NCBI RefSeq assembly: GCF_001442755.1
Contig: NZ_CP006367.1
Coordinates: forward strand, 2,976,001-3,040,000
Direction of reading: 5' to 3'
Length of the DNA stretch: 64,000 nucleotides
Origin: Aureimonas sp. AU20
Lineage (GTDB): Bacteria > Pseudomonadota > Alphaproteobacteria > Rhizobiales > Rhizobiaceae
Shown piece by piece: positions 55,844 to 63,348 of this stretch. The notes below the pieces were generated by a model that saw nothing but the letters and a program-made list of their open reading frames with translations, did not search any database and was not told the origin of the DNA. The stretch's first letter is position 1; the number at the start of each line of letters is the position of its first letter. The translations under genes and the position numbers were made by a program.

Positions 55844-56590
55844 GTGACCTATTGCGTTGGTCTTCTTCTCAATCGCGGCATGGTCTTCATGTCAGACACC
55901 CGGACCAATGCCGGGATCGACAACATTTCCGTGGTGACGAAGCTGCGCACCTGGAACGTGCCGGGCGATCGCTTCATCTGCCTCATGTCGGCCGGCAATC
56001 TGGCGACGACGCAGTCCACCATCTCGCTTCTGGAAGAGCGCGGCCTCGCCCCGCACCAGCGCACACCGACGCTTCTGACGCAGCCGAGCATGTTCCAGAC
56101 GGCCAAGCTCGTCGGCGAGACGCTGCGCGAGGTGATCTCCTATACCAACGAACCCGGCAGCGAAGGTGGCAGCCGTTTTCTCGGCTCCTTCATCCTCGGC
56201 GGCCAGATCAAGGGCGGGCGCCCGCGCCTGTTCATGATCTATCCCGAAGGCAATTTCATCGAGGCGGGGCCGGATAATCCGTTCTTCCAGATCGGCGAGC
56301 ACAAATACGGTCGGCCGATCCTGGTGCGCACCTACGAGCCGGAGATGGCGCTGGAAGACGCGGTGAAGCTGCTGCTCGTGTCGTTCGACTCCACGATCAA
56401 GTCGAACCTCTCGGTCGGCCTGCCGATCGACCTCCAGCTCTATGAGACCGACCAACTGGAAGGCGGCCATCGCCAGCGCTTCGACGATCGCGACCCCTAC
56501 TACCGTCAGATCTCGGAAGGCTGGGGCGACGCGCTGAAATCGGCCTTCGACCAGCTCCCCCCCTTCAACGCCGTGCCGGCGAAAGTCTGA
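55844..56590 (+). CDS. Anbu proteasome homologue (bacterial proteasome-type protease)
   Basis: The 248-residue N-terminal nucleophile hydrolase begins MTYCVGLLLNRGMVFMSDTR with NAGIDNIS after it. If Met is removed, Thr2 is the nucleophile; Asp18 and Lys33 fall at the positions of proteasome Asp17 and Lys33. The end ISEGWGDALKSAFDQLP is also of Anbu type. The start is GTG with AGGAG upstream. Anbu forms ring-like or helical assemblies; activity on proteins is unclear. It is the third gene of the cluster. Confidence 0.93.
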   Translation: MTYCVGLLLNRGMVFMSDTRTNAGIDNISVVTKLRTWNVPGDRFICLMSAGNLATTQSTISLLEERGLAPHQRTPTLLTQPSMFQTAKLVGETLREVISYTNEPGSEGGSRFLGSFILGGQIKGGRPRLFMIYPEGNFIEAGPDNPFFQIGEHKYGRPILVRTYEPEMALEDAVKLLLVSFDSTIKSNLSVGLPIDLQLYETDQLEGGHRQRFDDRDPYYRQISEGWGDALKSAFDQLPPFNAVPAKV

Positions 56591-56601
56591 CGACCGACCC
56601 C

Positions 56602-56964
56602 TTACGGATCGCGGCTGAGGCCCTTGGCCTCCAGCTCGGCGAGATAGGCGTTCCACAGCCGCTCGCCGTCCCGCGCGAGCTGCAGGAGGTACGACCACGT
56701 GTAGATACCGGTGTCGTGCCGATCGTCGAAGACGATGCGCACGGCATAATGACCGACCGGTAGAATATTGGCGATCGCGACATCGCGCTTGCCGCCGAGC
56801 GTCACGCGCTGGTCCGGCGAATGGCCTTGCACCTCGGCCGAAGGCGACAGGACGCGCAGCATCTCGGCCGAAATCTCGGCCGCCGGGGCACTGGGGAAAC
56901 GCAAGGTCAGGCTCCGCCGGTCGGGCGAAACACGAATTTCCTGGGGGATCGGGCCTGCGGACAT
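56602..56964 (-). CDS. DUF971 domain protein
   Basis: The 120-residue protein matches DUF971 (gamma-butyrobetaine hydroxylase-like N-terminal domain): [18 protein letters not shown], then [19 protein letters not shown] and [11 protein letters not shown]. Similar proteins are linked to iron-sulfur assembly, for example beside Mrp/ApbC, but no such gene is adjacent. The [10 protein letters not shown] loop is well conserved. GAGGAG precedes the ATG. It converges with the Anbu gene and is divergent from moaA. Confidence 0.9.
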   Translation of the reverse strand: MSAGPIPQEIRVSPDRRSLTLRFPSAPAAEISAEMLRVLSPSAEVQGHSPDQRVTLGGKRDVAIANILPVGHYAVRIVFDDRHDTGIYTWSYLLQLARDGERLWNAYLAELEAKGLSRDP

Positions 56965-57071
56965 CGGGATTCTCCTCGGGCGCGGTGATGCGCCGGCTTG
57001 ACCCGGTTGGCAAGCCTTTCCACATTCGGCTGACGACGCGAAGGAAAGGACGGCGGCTCCGGTCGCCCAGC

Positions 57072-58106
57072 ATGAGCATCATCACGCCTCTCGCCCCGTC
57101 CGCCGGCAAGCCCGCGCTGATCGATCCGTTCCAGCGGGCGATCACCTATCTCCGGGTTTCGGTCACGGACCGCTGCGACTTCCGCTGCACCTACTGCATG
57201 GCGGAGGACATGGAATTCCTGCCCAAGCGCGACCTGCTCACGCTGGAAGAGCTCGACCGCCTGTCCACCGCCTTTATAGAGCGCGGCGTGCGGCGGCTGC
57301 GGCTGACGGGCGGCGAACCGCTGGTGCGCCGCAACGTCATGAGCCTCATCCGCTCCCTGTCCCGGCATCTCAGGAGCGGACAGTTGGACGAGCTGACGCT
57401 GACCACCAACGGCTCGCAGCTTCAACGCTTCGCTGGCGAGCTGGCCGATTGCGGCGTGCGCCGGATCAACGTGTCGCTCGACACGCTGGATCCCGACAAG
57501 TTCGCCCACATCACCCGGCGCGGAGAACTGCCGGCCGTGCTCGCCGGCATCGACGCGGCGCTGGCGGCCGGTCTCAAGATCAAGCTCAACGCGGTCGCGC
57601 TCAAGAACTTCAACGAGGGCGAGTTGCCCTTCATGCTGCGCTGGGCGCACGAGCGCGGCATGGACATGACGGTCATCGAGACCATGCCGCTCGGCGAGAT
57701 CGACGAGGACCGCACTGACCGCTACCTGCCGCTGACGCTGGTGCGCAAGCGGCTGGAGGAGCGCTTCACGCTTGTCGACATTCCCTACAAGACCGGCGGT
57801 CCGGCGCGCTATGTCGAGGTGGCCGAGACCGGCGGCCGGCTCGGCTTCATCACGCCGATGACGCATAATTTCTGCGAAAGCTGCAACCGCGTCCGCATCA
57901 CTTGCACCGGCACGCTCTTCATGTGCCTGGGCCAGGAGGACGCGGCCGATCTGCGGGCGGCGATGCGCGGCTCGGAGGGCGACGAGGCCCTGCACCGCGC
58001 GATCGACGAGGCGATCGGGCGCAAGCCCAAGGGGCACGACTTCGTCATCGACCGGGCGACCAAGCGCCCTGCGGTTTCGCGTCACATGAGCGTGACGGGC
58101 GGCTAG
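57072..58106 (+). CDS. moaA: GTP 3',8-cyclase
   Basis: MoaA is the radical-SAM enzyme that opens molybdenum cofactor synthesis by converting GTP to 3',8-cyclo-GTP with MoaC. The 344 residues have the SAM cluster CxxxCxxC (Cys35, Cys39, Cys42), the GTP-side cluster Cys268, Cys271 and Cys285, and the C-terminal Gly-Gly needed for activity. The ATG at 57072 is used. Together with the mod genes and the MobA-like gene it shows that the cell makes Mo enzymes. Confidence 0.97.
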   Translation: MSIITPLAPSAGKPALIDPFQRAITYLRVSVTDRCDFRCTYCMAEDMEFLPKRDLLTLEELDRLSTAFIERGVRRLRLTGGEPLVRRNVMSLIRSLSRHLRSGQLDELTLTTNGSQLQRFAGELADCGVRRINVSLDTLDPDKFAHITRRGELPAVLAGIDAALAAGLKIKLNAVALKNFNEGELPFMLRWAHERGMDMTVIETMPLGEIDEDRTDRYLPLTLVRKRLEERFTLVDIPYKTGGPARYVEVAETGGRLGFITPMTHNFCESCNRVRITCTGTLFMCLGQEDAADLRAAMRGSEGDEALHRAIDEAIGRKPKGHDFVIDRATKRPAVSRHMSVTGG

Positions 58107-58116
58107 CGGCCAAAGT

Positions 58117-58142
58117 GGAACCGAGGGGCTGAACGCGGCGTT
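58117..58142 (+). promoter_or_regulatory. EcfG-type general stress promoter of the glycine-zipper gene
   Basis: GGAAC (58117-58121), a 17-base spacer and CGTT (58139-58142) form an exact EcfG consensus. Transcription would start near 58150, about 32 bases before the ATG. Confidence 0.75.
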
Positions 58143-58181
58143 TGCCCGACATGTTAACGCCAGCGTCCGAAAGGCCCCGCC

Positions 58182-58418
58182 ATGAAACCTCTCGTTAAAT
58201 CCTCGCTTGCTCTCGGTGCGATCATGATGCTCGCGACCGGCTGCACCACGACAGAGCGCACGGTGGGCGGCGCTGCGATCGGCGGCGTCGGCGGCGCGGC
58301 CGTGGGCAACGCGGTCGGCGGTTCGGGCGGCGCGATCATCGGCGGTTTGGCCGGCGGCACCGCCGGCGCGCTCATCGGCCGCGAGTCCGGCCGCCGCGCG
58401 AATGGTTATTACTACTAG
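58182..58418 (+). CDS. Glycine-zipper lipoprotein
   Basis: The 78-residue protein has a lipoprotein signal with lipobox ATGC at about residue 18-21, then alternating Gly/Ala repeats (GGAAIGGVGGAAVGNAVGG and similar) that form a glycine zipper likely to insert in or cross the outer membrane. It ends with RRANGYYY. Such small proteins occur in general stress regulons of rhizobia, consistent with the EcfG promoter upstream. A long hairpin terminates it. Confidence 0.88.
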   Translation: MKPLVKSSLALGAIMMLATGCTTTERTVGGAAIGGVGGAAVGNAVGGSGGAIIGGLAGGTAGALIGRESGRRANGYYY

Positions 58419-58440
58419 GCCTGTTTCGGCGAAGAATTGC

Positions 58441-58486
58441 AAAACACCCGCTTTCGACCTTTGAGGGTCGCAAGCGGGTGTTTTGG
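58441..58486 (+). terminator. Strong Rho-independent terminator
   Basis: AAAACACCCGCTT (58441-58453) pairs with AAGCGGGTGTTTT (58472-58484), extended inside by CGACC/GGGTCG. Confidence 0.9.
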
Positions 58487-58584
58487 TTTGAACAGAGTAC
58501 CGATGCCGCAGAGGGGGAAAAGGGCAAGTGCCCTTCCCTCCCCGATCAGGCTGCGATTTCACACACCTCGTAACCGCCTCGCGA

Positions 58585-58854
58585 TTAGTCGCGACCGTCG
58601 CGATAGGCGTTCATCGCGCCGGCCGGCGAGATCGCATAGGCTCCGCCAGAGGAAGAGGACGGCAGCGCCGCCGCGAAAGCCAGCGGCATGACGCTCGCCG
58701 CCATCGCACTTGCGGCGGCTACGCCAAGGCTGCCGGGGCTCGCCAGCGGGGTGCTGGCGGTGTCGACGCGGGTCGGCTCGGCCCAGGTCGCGCGCCATTG
58801 CGCCAGTTGAAGCGTGCGCAGCGTGTCTTCGGTGGAGGCAAATCGATTGATCAT
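58585..58854 (-). CDS. Small hypothetical protein, Ala/Ser rich
   Basis: The 89-residue ORF begins MINRFASTEDTLRTLQLAQW and continues with a hydrophobic span of about 20 residues (LGVAAASAMAASVMPLAFAA) and a polar end. It might be a membrane or secreted protein. No family is recognised, and the ribosome-binding site before 58854 is weak. The frame is open upstream to 59061. It is divergent from the 34-residue ORF, 164 bases away, with AT-rich DNA between. Confidence 0.45.
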   Translation of the reverse strand: MINRFASTEDTLRTLQLAQWRATWAEPTRVDTASTPLASPGSLGVAAASAMAASVMPLAFAAALPSSSSGGAYAISPAGAMNAYRDGRD

Positions 58855-59018
58855 GACGGGCGATCCAAACTCGAACCAGAAGCGGTCTATCCCAACAGTT
58901 TCGATGCATGCCGGTTGCGACGAGTTCGGAAAGATTAGCCGGCTCCGCCTTTCGGATGTCTTGGAGCAAAACCTAAGATTATAGGCATCGCTGCGATCGT
59001 TTTTTGAGGAGCAAGACC

Positions 59019-59123
59019 ATGGGCGTGCTCGTGGCTGAGCTATCGACGCGGGGCATGACAAGCCCGGCTCCCATCATCCCTTCCCCGACATCGCCGCTCG
59101 CCTTCCACGGTGCGAGTCTCTAG
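59019..59123 (+). CDS. Possible 34-residue peptide ORF
   Basis: The ORF begins MGVLVAELSTRGMTSPAPII, is Pro/Ser rich and ends at TAG 59123. GAGGAG stands seven bases before the ATG, an almost ideal ribosome-binding site, and it lies 36 bases upstream of the EamA gene. It could be a leader peptide or small protein, but the length makes chance possible. Confidence 0.4.
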   Translation: MGVLVAELSTRGMTSPAPIIPSPTSPLAFHGASL

Positions 59124-59159
59124 AAGCGCCTCAACCGTCGCAGCCAAGCGGACCCGATC

Positions 59160-60068
59160 ATGCCCCCATCAGGCGGCTTCCTAGCCGGTGAGAACGCGCG
59201 CGCCAGTCTTCTGATGATCGGCGCCATGGCGTGCTTCTCACTGAACGATATGATGGTGAAGCTTCTCTCGGCCACGATGGACTTTCCCCAGATCATGGCT
59301 CTCCGCGGCGTGATCGTTTCGACGCTCCTGATCGCGCTGGCCCTCTATCGCGGCACGCTGCGCCCGCTCGGCAGACTTCGCCATCGCAGCGTTCTCCTGC
59401 GCACCTTGGCCGATATCCTGACCACCGTCTCCTACATCTCCGCGCTCAAGCATCTGCCGCTCGGAAACGCCTCGGCCGTGTTCCAGGCTCTCCCCTTCAC
59501 GATCACGATCGGCGCCGCGCTGTTTCTGGGCGAGCGGGTCGGCTGGCGGCGCTGGCTGGCCATCGCGGTCGGCTTTCTCGGCGTTCTCGTGATCCTCCGA
59601 CCCACCGGCGACGGTTTCAACATCTATGCCGTGTGGGTTCTGGTGTCGGTCGTCTTCGCGGCCATGCGCGATCTCGTCACGCGGCGCATGCCGGCTTCGA
59701 TCTCCTCGCTTCAGGTGGCGACGGTAACCTCCATCGCTGTCGCGACCACCGGCTTTCTCATGCTCCCCGCCGTCGGCTGGTCACCCGTCTCGGCCACCAA
59801 CTGGCTGACGCTCGTGTTCGCGGCCTTCGCCATCGGCAGCGGCTATATCCTGATCGTCGCCTCCATGCGCACCGGGGACATGAGCTTCGTCGCTCCCTTT
59901 CGCTATTCCATCCTTCTCTTCGCCATGGTGCTCGGCGCCACGGTCTTCGGCGAGCGGCCGGACGTCTACGAGATCGCAGGGTCGCTGATCGTGGTGGGGA
60001 GCGGCGCCTACACGATCCACCGCGAAGGCGTGGTTCGCCGCATGGCGCGGCGGGCAGCAGCGGCGTGA
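59160..60068 (+). CDS. EamA/DMT family transporter
   Basis: The 302-residue protein has ten membrane helices in two EamA halves (MACFSLNDMMVKLLS, ALKHLPLGNASAVFQALPFTI in the first, SYSILLFAMVLG-like FRYSILLFAMVLGATVFGE in the second). Members export amino acids, metabolites or drugs; the substrate is unknown. Its stop overlaps the GTG start of the MobA-like gene (GTGA), which couples a transporter to a cofactor enzyme. Confidence 0.92.
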   Translation: MPPSGGFLAGENARASLLMIGAMACFSLNDMMVKLLSATMDFPQIMALRGVIVSTLLIALALYRGTLRPLGRLRHRSVLLRTLADILTTVSYISALKHLPLGNASAVFQALPFTITIGAALFLGERVGWRRWLAIAVGFLGVLVILRPTGDGFNIYAVWVLVSVVFAAMRDLVTRRMPASISSLQVATVTSIAVATTGFLMLPAVGWSPVSATNWLTLVFAAFAIGSGYILIVASMRTGDMSFVAPFRYSILLFAMVLGATVFGERPDVYEIAGSLIVVGSGAYTIHREGVVRRMARRAAAA

Positions 60069-60685
60069 GGCTGTTCGGTGCCGTGCTGGCGGGGGGCGGC
60101 GCGACGCGCCTCGGCGGCGTGCCCAAGCCCCTACTGGAGGTCGGCGGCCGAACCATGGCCGACCGCGCGCTCGATCCGCTCCGCCCTCACGCAGAGCGGC
60201 TCTTCGTCTCGACGCATCAGGGCGCGCTCTATGCGCCGCTCGGGCTCCGCACGGTGGAGGATGGCCGGCCGGACAAGCTCGGGCCGCTGGCGGGCCTCGC
60301 CGCGCTCGCCCGCGCCATTCGGCAGGAGACGGAAGCGCCCTTCCGGCTTCTCACCGTGCCTGGAGACACGCCCTTTCTACCGCCCGATCTGGCGATGCGG
60401 CTGCTGGATGGTGCCACGCCCGGCGAGGTTCGAGTGGCGAGCTTTCTCGGCCGCTGGCAACCCACCGTCGCGCTCTGGCCGGGCGAAGCGCTGGAGGGCC
60501 TGCCGGACTGGCTGGAAATCCCTGGGCGTGATCTGTCGATTCGCCGCTGGATCGAGCGCCATCCCCACCAGCCCATTGCGTTTCTGCACGTCTCGCAAGC
60601 GCCGGACGGCGATCCGTTTTTCAACGTCAACACGCCGGAAGACCTGGCGCGCGCACGCGGCTGTTTCGAGCCGGGGGAAAGGTGA
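60065..60685 (+). CDS. mobA: Molybdenum cofactor guanylyltransferase (MobA-like)
   Basis: MobA adds GMP to molybdopterin. The 206 residues have the nucleotide-binding signature AVLAGGGATRLGGVPKPLLE, PLAGLAAL, VPGDTPFLPPDL and FFNVNTPEDL, matching the MobA fold. The first motif carries G-V-PKP where MobA usually has G-x-DKP, so a related nucleotidyltransferase is possible. The start is GTG, overlapping the EamA stop. No other Moco gene is adjacent. Confidence 0.85.
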   Translation: MRLFGAVLAGGGATRLGGVPKPLLEVGGRTMADRALDPLRPHAERLFVSTHQGALYAPLGLRTVEDGRPDKLGPLAGLAALARAIRQETEAPFRLLTVPGDTPFLPPDLAMRLLDGATPGEVRVASFLGRWQPTVALWPGEALEGLPDWLEIPGRDLSIRRWIERHPHQPIAFLHVSQAPDGDPFFNVNTPEDLARARGCFEPGER

Positions 60686-60792
60686 CCGCGACCGGAGCGA
60701 AGGCTTGCCAACGGGCGAAGCCAGCCCTTATTGCTTGTGGAATGGGCATGCCCTTTTGTCGGGCTGCCAGGCTTCTGCGAGAAGGTTGATCC

Positions 60793-61590
60793 ATGCGATC
60801 CATCAAGACGGTTCTTTTCGCCCTGTCGGCGCTGGCGCTGACCTCGTCCCTCGCCTCGGCGCAGGAAAGCGACGCCAACAAGACCTGGACGGAGGTTCGT
60901 ATCGGCTCCGAGGGCGCCTATCCGCCCTTCAACTCGCTCGACTCGTCCGGCCAGCTCAACGGCTTCGACATCGACATCGCCAATGCGCTCTGCGCCGAGA
61001 TGAAGGTGAAGTGCACCTTCGTGACGCAGGACTGGGACGGCATCATCCCAGCCCTTCAGAACGGCCGCTTCGACGCGATCATGTCCGGCATGTCGATCAC
61101 GCCCGAGCGCGAGAAGCAGGTCCTCTTCACCAACAAGTATTTCAACACACCCGGCGCCGTCGCTGTGCCGAAGGACTCCAAGATCGCCGACATCTCGGCC
61201 GCCTCGCTGGCCGGCAAGACGATCGGCGCGCAGGCCTCCACGACCCATTCCCAGGCGGCGGAGAAGTTCTTCCCCGACGCCGACGTGCGCGTCTATCCCA
61301 CGGCCGAGGAATACAAGCTCGACATCGCGAACGGCCGCCTCGACGCCGTGACCGACGACATCGTCGTGCTCGGGCCCTGGCTGGAAAGCACGGAAGGCGC
61401 CTGCTGCAAGCTGCTCGGCACGCTGCCGATCGACGAGAGCGTCTATGGCAAGGGTCTCGGCATCGCCGTTCGCCAGGGCGACTCGAAGCTGAAGAAGATG
61501 TTCGACGACGCGATCGTCGCGATCCGCGCCAACGGCACCTACAAGACGATCCAGGACAAGTATTTCAAGTTCGACGTCTACGGCGGCTGA
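60793..61590 (+). CDS. Polar amino acid ABC transporter binding protein
   Basis: This is a 265-residue periplasmic receptor with a Sec signal ending ASAQ (about 23), of the HisJ/ArgT family: VRIGSEGAYPPFNSLDSSG, LNGFDIDIANALCAEM, DAIMSGMSITPEREKQV, and DAVTDDI. It also carries a Cys-Cys pair (EGACCKLL) as in lysine/arginine/ornithine receptors. The ligand is most likely a basic amino acid or opine (inference). AAGG precedes the ATG. A strong hairpin separates it from the permeases. Confidence 0.92.
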   Translation: MRSIKTVLFALSALALTSSLASAQESDANKTWTEVRIGSEGAYPPFNSLDSSGQLNGFDIDIANALCAEMKVKCTFVTQDWDGIIPALQNGRFDAIMSGMSITPEREKQVLFTNKYFNTPGAVAVPKDSKIADISAASLAGKTIGAQASTTHSQAAEKFFPDADVRVYPTAEEYKLDIANGRLDAVTDDIVVLGPWLESTEGACCKLLGTLPIDESVYGKGLGIAVRQGDSKLKKMFDDAIVAIRANGTYKTIQDKYFKFDVYGG

Positions 61591-61609
61591 GCCATCGGCA
61601 CCAGATGCC

Positions 61610-61646
61610 GGGCGGGGTGAGCGGCGGCCGAGCCGCCGCCCCGCCC
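61610..61646 (+). terminator. 15-bp bulged hairpin between receptor and permease genes
   Basis: GGGCGGG-G-TGA-GCGGCGGC (61610-61628) pairs with GCCGCCGC-CCCGCCC (61632-61646) around CGA. No T-run follows. In such operons a hairpin here protects the receptor mRNA and keeps permease levels lower. Confidence 0.55.
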
Positions 61647-61794
61647 TCTCCGCTTCATCCGCCGCACGGGCTGGTCGCGCCGCCGATCTTCCAAGCCAGC
61701 GCGCGAGGTGCTACCAGCGGCCTCCCCAATTCAAGGCCAGGGACCCGATGAGACCAGTCCGCAGAGGCGCCCTTCGCTGCGTCCGGTGCGCTTC

Positions 61795-62508
61795 GTGACG
61801 AGCGACTATCTCACGCTTCTGTCCTACGGCGCGGACGGCTGGGGCGACGAGCTTCTGTCCGGTCTTCTCGTCACCTTCTCGCTGGCGCTGGCGACCCTGC
61901 CCCTCGGCCTCGTTCTCGGCCTTGCCCTGGCGTTGGCCAAACGCGGTTCCGACCCGGCCTTGCGGCTGTCGGCCAATGTCTACACCACGCTGTTTCGCGG
62001 CCTTCCCGAGCTGCTCACGCTGTTCCTCGTTTATTACGGCGGGCAGAATTTGCTGAATTCCGTCAGCGGCGCGCTCGGCTTCGGCAATATTGAGATTTCC
62101 AGCTTCCTCGCCGGCATGATCGCGCTCGGCCTCGTGTTCGCGGCCTATTCCAGCGAGGTGTTCCTGTCCGCCTTCCAGGCCATTCCGAACGGGCAATGGG
62201 AAGGCGGCCGGGCGCTCGGCCTGCGCGAGCGGCGCATCTTCCGGCTGGTGGTCTTTCCCCAGCTGCTGCGAATCAGCCTGCCCGGCCTGTCCAATGTCTG
62301 GCTAAATCTTTTGAAGGACACTGCGCTCGTTTCCGTGGTCGGCCTCGCCGACATTCTTCGGCAGACCGGCGTCGCGGCGCGGGTGACGCGTGAATCCTTC
62401 TTCTTCTTCGCGCTGACCTGCGTCCTCTACCTCCTCCTCACCTTCGTCTCCTCGATCGCGCTTCGGCAGTTGGAGCGCTGGACCCGGCGCGGGGAGATGG
62501 CCCGATGA
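61795..62508 (+). CDS. Polar amino acid ABC transporter permease 1 (HisQ-like)
   Basis: The permease of about 237 residues has five helices and the HisMQ signature LFRGLPELLTLFLVYY near the middle, and the EAA loop (GQWEGGRALGLRERRIFRLVV). The start is uncertain: GTG at 61795 is chosen because homologues begin near DYLTLLSYG; 61786 (GTG) and further upstream starts are possible. Its stop overlaps the next start (ATGA). Confidence 0.85.
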   Translation: MTSDYLTLLSYGADGWGDELLSGLLVTFSLALATLPLGLVLGLALALAKRGSDPALRLSANVYTTLFRGLPELLTLFLVYYGGQNLLNSVSGALGFGNIEISSFLAGMIALGLVFAAYSSEVFLSAFQAIPNGQWEGGRALGLRERRIFRLVVFPQLLRISLPGLSNVWLNLLKDTALVSVVGLADILRQTGVAARVTRESFFFFALTCVLYLLLTFVSSIALRQLERWTRRGEMAR

Positions 62509-63293
62509 GCGTTCGAACCTTCGTTTCAAGGTCGAGTTGGGGCGGCCTCGCCACGCTCGGCGTGTGGCTGGCAGGCGGTATCGGCCTCGTCGCCTATCTC
62601 GTGTCGGCGTGGAACCCCGATCTCGTCGCGCGCTATGGGCCACTCTACCTCCAGGGCCTTCGCACCACGCTGATCCTCGTTTCCCTGTCCTATCTCTTCG
62701 GCATGGCGCTGTCCGTGCCGCTCGCCGCCGGGCGCCTGTCGCAGAACCGGCTGGCGCTGGCGCTGACGGGCGCCTATGTCGGCTTCTTTCGCGGCACGCC
62801 CCTGATCGCCCAGCTCTTTCTGATCTACTACGGCTTCGGCAGCTTCCGCCCCGCCTTCGAGGCGGTGGGTCTCTGGTGGTTCTTCCGCGAGGCCTGGTAC
62901 TGCGCGGTGCTGGCGCTGGCGCTGAACACAGCGGCCTATCAGACCGAAATCCTGCGCGGCGCGATCCTCAGCATTCCCAAGGGCCAATGGGAGGGCGCCC
63001 GCTCGCTCGCCCTGCCGCGCTGGGTCACGCTTCGCCGGATCATCGCCCCGCAGGCGCTCATGGTCGCGCTGCGCCCCTATGCCAACGAACTGATTCTAAT
63101 GGTGAAGGCCTCGGCCATCGTCGCCATCATCACGGTGTTCGATCTCTTCGGCGAAACGCGGCGCGCCTTCTCACGCTCCTTCGACTTCCAGACCTATGTC
63201 TGGGCCGCATTGTTCTATCTCGTGATCGTCGAGATCGTGCGCAACCTGACCGCGCTCGCCGAAAAGCGTCTGACGCGGCACCTCCAGCGCTGA
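62505..63293 (+). CDS. Polar amino acid ABC transporter permease 2 (HisM-like)
   Basis: This is the second permease, 262 residues, with FFRGTPLIAQLFLIYYGFG and the EAA loop (GQWEGARSLALPRWVTLRRII). It pairs with the preceding permease. No ATPase gene (HisP type) follows, so the ATPase is supplied from another locus. Start ATG at 62505 inside the previous stop. Confidence 0.93.
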   Translation: MSVRTFVSRSSWGGLATLGVWLAGGIGLVAYLVSAWNPDLVARYGPLYLQGLRTTLILVSLSYLFGMALSVPLAAGRLSQNRLALALTGAYVGFFRGTPLIAQLFLIYYGFGSFRPAFEAVGLWWFFREAWYCAVLALALNTAAYQTEILRGAILSIPKGQWEGARSLALPRWVTLRRIIAPQALMVALRPYANELILMVKASAIVAIITVFDLFGETRRAFSRSFDFQTYVWAALFYLVIVEIVRNLTALAEKRLTRHLQR

Positions 63294-63348
63294 TCCCTCC
63301 TCTCCGCCACCGGACGGAATGATGCTATGGGGCAGCCAACCTCCATCC

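Noticed and set aside
61748..61798. Short ATG ORF before permease 1
   Set aside because: It has 16 codons, out of frame with the permease and ending within it. It could affect initiation but is too short to call.
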